Shown: positions 42,420 through 45,289 of the stretch, piece by piece
Position numbering within the stretch: position 1 is the first letter of the stretch
Layout: each line of letters starts with the position of its first letter
NCBI GenBank assembly: GCA_035293985.1
Contig: DATGLS010000019.1
Span: forward strand, 1 to 45,289
DNA length: 45,289 nucleotides
From: JAVDCA01 sp035293985
GTDB lineage: Bacteria > Pseudomonadota > Alphaproteobacteria > Rhizobiales > Xanthobacteraceae
Direction of reading: 5' to 3'
Notes under the pieces: generated by a model
What the model was told of the DNA's origin: nothing
Seen by the model: the letters and a program-made list of their open reading frames with translations, nothing else
The model's database searches: none
Program-made: the position numbers and the translations under genes

Positions 42420-42771
42420 CTGCCGGCCGGCCGGACTCGTCTGCCGCCGCGAGGTGTATGACTGGCGCGGGCCCTACCTGCAGCCGCTGCCACAACTCGC
42501 GCAACGGCTCACCACCGCTTTGATCGACGGCTGGCTCGCGTGGCGCGGCTCGCGCCAGCGCCTGCGCGATGATCCGGCCTGGCTGAAGCAACTCGCGGCC
42601 GATGGCTCGCCATACCCGGCGCCGCCGCTCGCGAAAAGCGGGTTCGATCTCGAGGCCAAGGATCTCGTCCAGATCAATCATCACTATCATGGCGGCCGCT
42701 TCATCCGCGGCACCTTCACCGGCTATATCCAGCAGGAAGGTTGGACCGAGGCGGGTTTCCCGCTTCCGTAG
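42420..42771 (+). pseudogene. 3' fragment of an unrecognised gene
   Basis: About 115 residues from GLVCRREVYDWRGPYLQPLP to the stop read as a real protein end: PLPQLAQRLTTALIDGWLAW, LKQLAADGSPYPAPPL and QINHHYHGGRFIRGTFTGY. Codon use and amino-acid composition look coding, but there is no start and the family is unknown to me. Its 5' end is cut at the same junction as the cation-transporter remnant. Confidence 0.45.
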
Positions 42772-42922
42772 GCCGATGGAGCGACCCGCCTTCGCTCGCT
42801 GCGCGACCTACGGACGGGTTTCAGCCCGTCGAAGCGCGGAGCGCGTACGCGGAAACGCAATCCGGGGCCGGCTCATCAACTGATCGGCTTCTCCGCATTC
42901 CGCTTCGCTCCCCGCGGGCTAC
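42772..42922. repeat. Composite dispersed repeat
   Basis: GTAGG...CCTAC arms (42767-42811), then GGGTTTCAGCCC-like hairpin, and TCCGCATTCCGCTTCGCTCC...GGGCTAC at the right end. These are parts of the GTAGCCCGGATGG-type repeat, rearranged, between a gene remnant and a frameshifted DHFR-like gene. Confidence 0.45.
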
Positions 42923-42968
42923 AATTCCCGCTGCACGACCAACTCACCTTCGCGGATGGAAGCCGAAC

Positions 42969-43528
42969 ATGGGCAAGCTCGTCTTCGCCATGATGCAGTC
43001 CCTCGACGGCTACGTCGCTGGCGTCGACGGCGGGCGCAATTGCCGCCACCGGGCGATGCGCTGCATCGTCATTTCAACGATCATGTCCATACCCTCGTCG
43101 GCAGCCTGTACGGCCGTCGCATGTACGAGGTGATGCGCCACTGGGATCACGACCGGCCGGAGTGGGGGGCGGTCTCGCGCGATTTCGCCGCGGCGTGGCG
43201 CGCGCAGCCGAAATGGATCGCGTCACGTTCGCTCAGGTCGGTCGGGCCGAATGCAACCTTGATCGACGGCGACCTTGCGACTTTCGTGCGCGGGCTCAAG
43301 TCGCGGGTCGACGGCCACATCGATGTCGCCGGGCCAGAGCTCGCCGGCACGCTGAGCGGCCTCGGCCTGATCGACGAGTATCGTCTCTATCTGCGCCCGT
43401 TCGTGCTCGGCGGCGGCAAGCCGTATTTCGCCGGCGCGCCCCCGCCGTTGCGCTTCGTCGCCGCCGATCCGATCGGCGAGGACGCGGTGCGGCTGACATA
43501 TTTGCCCGTGATGCCTGTGCCCGCGTGA
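42969..43528 (+). pseudogene. DHFR/RibD-C family protein with a one-base frameshift
   Basis: The first 22 residues, MGKLVFAMMQSLDGYVAGVD, are the N-terminus of the dihydrofolate-reductase-like (RibD C-terminal) family. The rest continues in another frame from 43034: AQLPPPGD, GSLYGRRMYEVM, VAGPELAGTLSGLGLIDEYR and LRPFVLGGGKPYF. One G is missing from the run GGCGGGCG at 43029-43036; restoring it gives a complete protein of about 186 residues. It may be a young pseudogene or a sequencing error. Confidence 0.8.
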
Positions 43529-43656
43529 TGCCGTGAGCAGGCGATATGCGGGCTTGGTGACCCGTATGTCGCTTCGCTCATCCGGGCTGCACGCCGCAAT
43601 TTGGGTCGTGCCGATCCGCGAGGCCCGTGAGAGATCGCCGGAAGCGCCGCGGCGAT

Positions 43657-43790
43657 CTATCGCACCGGGCAATCGATAGGCGACGCGACGGGACGGTGAT
43701 ATTCGCCGCCGGGTTCCCGGAACGTCGGATCGATCCCGAACGTTGTGGGATAGACCTGCGGATCCCCGATGCCTGCCCACCTCGAGCCAT
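43657..43790 (-). pseudogene. Possible 3' fragment of an unrecognised gene
   Basis: The end of a minus-strand frame reads SRWAGIGDPQVYPTTFGIDP, then FREPGGEYHRPVASPIDCPV and a stop. It looks like a true protein C-terminus in composition, but upstream the frame runs into antisense of the TctA region, so the 5' part is missing. The family is not recognised. Confidence 0.35.
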
Positions 43791-43921
43791 CCTTCGCAAG
43801 GCGTTCACGATCGTCCTCATCTGCGCCTTCATCGGCCTCATCTGCGCCTTCGATTTGCTGCCGTTCCACGTCGTGCCGCAGATCGCGATGCCGGTGCTGA
43901 AATTCCCGGATGGAGCATGCT
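43786..43921 (+). pseudogene. Possible tctB tail upstream of tctA
   Basis: In the frame starting at 43786, AILRKAFTIVLICAFIGLIC, AFDLLPFHVVPQIAMPVLKF is a hydrophobic helix followed by an LPF segment, as at the end of TctB proteins, and it lies directly before tctA as expected. No start or full-length TctB is present and the frame does not stop at the tctA start, so a frameshift would also be needed. Tentative. Confidence 0.35.
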
Positions 43922-45289
43922 GTGATCACCACCGCACTCACCGATCTATGGCATGGCTTCGGCGTCGCGCTCGAGCCACACAATTTCATGTGGTGCTTCC
44001 TCGGCGTCCTGGTCGGCAACATGGTGGGCGTGCTGCCGGGTCTCGGGCCGCTCGCGACGATCTCGATCCTGCTGCCGCTGACCTTCGGCATCCAGCCGGT
44101 GGGCGCCATCCTGATGCTCGCCGGCGTGATGTATGGCGCTCAGTACGGCGGCGCGATCTGCTCGATCCTGCTCAATCTCCCATGCCACCCTCCGCACGCC
44201 GTCACATGTCTCGACGGCTACCCGATGACCAAGCAGGGGCGCGGCGGCGTCGCGCTCGGTGTCACGGTGTTCGCATCGTTCGTGGGCGCCTCGTGGGGCA
44301 TCACCGAGATGGTGTTCCTGGCGCCGGTCCTGGTGCGTGTGGCGCTGCAATTCGGTCCCGCGGAAATCTGCTCGCTGATGCTGCTCGGCCTGCTCGCCGG
44401 CTCGACGCTCGCGCGCGGCTCGCCGCTCAAGGGCGTTGCCATGACGGTGCTCGGCCTGATGCTCGGCATTGTCGGCTCCGACATCGAGACCGGCGCCGAG
44501 CGTTTCACTTTCGGGCTCACCGAGCTCGACGACGGCGTCGAGCTGGTTGCGCTGGCGCTCGGGCTGTTCGGCCTCGCCGAGTTCATGAACAGCGTCAATC
44601 AGCAGACCGAGCTCAACGCGAAATACGTCAACATCCGCATGCGCGACATGCGGCCGACCCGGGAGGACGTGCGACGGTCGATCTTCCCGATGCTCCGCGG
44701 CACCATCATCGGCAGCCTATGCTCGCTCATTCCCGGCACCGGGCCGACGATCGCATCGTTCGTCGCCTATGCGACCGAGAAGAAGGTGTCGAAGACGCCG
44801 GAAAAGTTCGGCACCGGCATGATCGAAGGCGTGGTCTGTCCCGAGACCTCCACCCACTCCTCGACGCAGGGCGACTTCATCCCGACCATGAGCCTCGGCA
44901 TCCCGGGCGATGCCGTGATGGCGCTCCTGCTCGGCGCCTTGATGATCCAGGGGATCGTGCCCGGCCCGCAGCTGATCAGCCAGCATCCCGACATTTTCTG
45001 GGGCCTGGTGGCGAGCTTCTGGGTCGGCAACATCCTGCTGGTGCTGCTCAATATCCCGCTGATCGGCATCTGGGTGAAGCTGCTCACCATCCCGTACAAA
45101 TATCTCTATCCGAGCGCGATGTTCTTCGTGTGCATCGGGGTCTATGCCGCCAACAACGACATGTTCCAGGTCGGCGAGGTGCTGGCGATCGGCATCCTCG
45201 GCTACGTGCTGCTGCGGCTCGGCTTCCACCCGGCGCCGATCCTGCTCGGCTTCGTGCTCGGCCCGCGCTTCGAGGAGAACTTCCGCCGC
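43922..45289 (+). CDS. tctA: Tripartite tricarboxylate transporter TctA (3' end outside window)
   Basis: 456 residues are present of a usual ~500, open to the last base. It is the large membrane subunit (about 12 TM helices) of a TctABC transporter. Landmarks are GNMVGVLPGLGPLATISILL (about 36-55), MYGAQYGGAICSILLNLP, SLIPGTGPTIASFVAYATEK and MSLGIPGDAVMALLLGAL. GTG 43922 has GGAG 6 nt upstream. Normal neighbours would be TctC and TctB; here only a doubtful tctB tail precedes it. Confidence 0.93.
   Translation, partial: MITTALTDLWHGFGVALEPHNFMWCFLGVLVGNMVGVLPGLGPLATISILLPLTFGIQPVGAILMLAGVMYGAQYGGAICSILLNLPCHPPHAVTCLDGYPMTKQGRGGVALGVTVFASFVGASWGITEMVFLAPVLVRVALQFGPAEICSLMLLGLLAGSTLARGSPLKGVAMTVLGLMLGIVGSDIETGAERFTFGLTELDDGVELVALALGLFGLAEFMNSVNQQTELNAKYVNIRMRDMRPTREDVRRSIFPMLRGTIIGSLCSLIPGTGPTIASFVAYATEKKVSKTPEKFGTGMIEGVVCPETSTHSSTQGDFIPTMSLGIPGDAVMALLLGALMIQGIVPGPQLISQHPDIFWGLVASFWVGNILLVLLNIPLIGIWVKLLTIPYKYLYPSAMFFVCIGVYAANNDMFQVGEVLAIGILGYVLLRLGFHPAPILLGFVLGPRFEENFRR

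Overview
The window is GC-rich DNA that reads best as an alphaproteobacterium of the Hyphomicrobiales (Bradyrhizobiaceae/Xanthobacteraceae-like). The supports are the alphaproteobacterial regulator TrcR (DUF1013), the ispH-thrB-rnhA gene order, a DUF2336 protein, an HWE/HisKA_2-type kinase, several tripartite-tricarboxylate (Bug/TctC/TctA) genes, an Ldh/MmgE-PrpD/amidase catabolic set, an acdR/acdS-type locus, and many GTAGCCCGGATGGAGCGAAGCG-like or GTAGGRTGGGYA-like dispersed palindromic repeats. No tRNA, rRNA, CRISPR, prophage or recognisable defence system was seen.

1-9.2 kb: the tail of a probable transposase, then signalling genes. These are a membrane PAS-GGDEF-EAL protein with a degenerate GGDEF motif, a DUF2336 protein, and a large Cache-PAS3-GGDEF-EAL protein with both motifs intact. 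YqgE follows. 9.3-14.3 kb is core genome: a secreted DsbD-alpha-like protein and a one-Cys peroxiredoxin on the plus strand meet rnhA, thrB and ispH on the minus strand at a 16-bp hairpin, and trcR follows. 14.5-17.8 kb: a chemoreceptor without an obvious HAMP domain, a DoxX protein and a secreted DUF2059 protein.

17.9-29.8 kb is a catabolic/transport region. It holds a Bug receptor broken by a stop codon, with a palindromic repeat inside its leader, behind a Gfo/Idh/MocA oxidoreductase; an M15-like secreted protein; an intact Bug receptor; small secreted proteins; a flavin amine oxidase; a decayed SRPBCC gene; and an amidase divergent from MmgE/PrpD plus a frameshifted Ldh-type dehydrogenase, with a perfect 15-bp dyad between them.

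29.8-36.8 kb: a secreted DRDD-repeat protein, a PadR regulator with its membrane partner and a likely self-operator, a decayed acdR/acdS locus, a GAF-histidine kinase, an arsenic operon (arsR-arsI-arsC) that ends in a wrecked aquaporin gene, a MOSC protein and cytochrome b561. 36.8-45.3 kb: two convergent YdcZ (DUF606) transporters around a small zinc-ribbon ORF, a tupB-tupA-tauE operon without tupC, an outer-membrane barrel-like protein, several gene remnants, and a TctA gene that runs off the end.

The most unusual theme is decay. At two places (about 31.43 and 42.4 kb), and possibly a third (about 43.78 kb), the 3' halves of two genes point away from one junction with both 5' ends missing. 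In the clearest case the pair is the ACC-deaminase gene and its Lrp-type regulator, which are normally divergent. Single-base lesions also disrupt a Bug receptor, an Ldh dehydrogenase, an aquaporin and a DHFR-like gene. I did not find a convincing new multi-gene system; the best leads are the deletion scars, the repeat inside the Bug leader, three clean operator-like dyads, and a few small secreted proteins.
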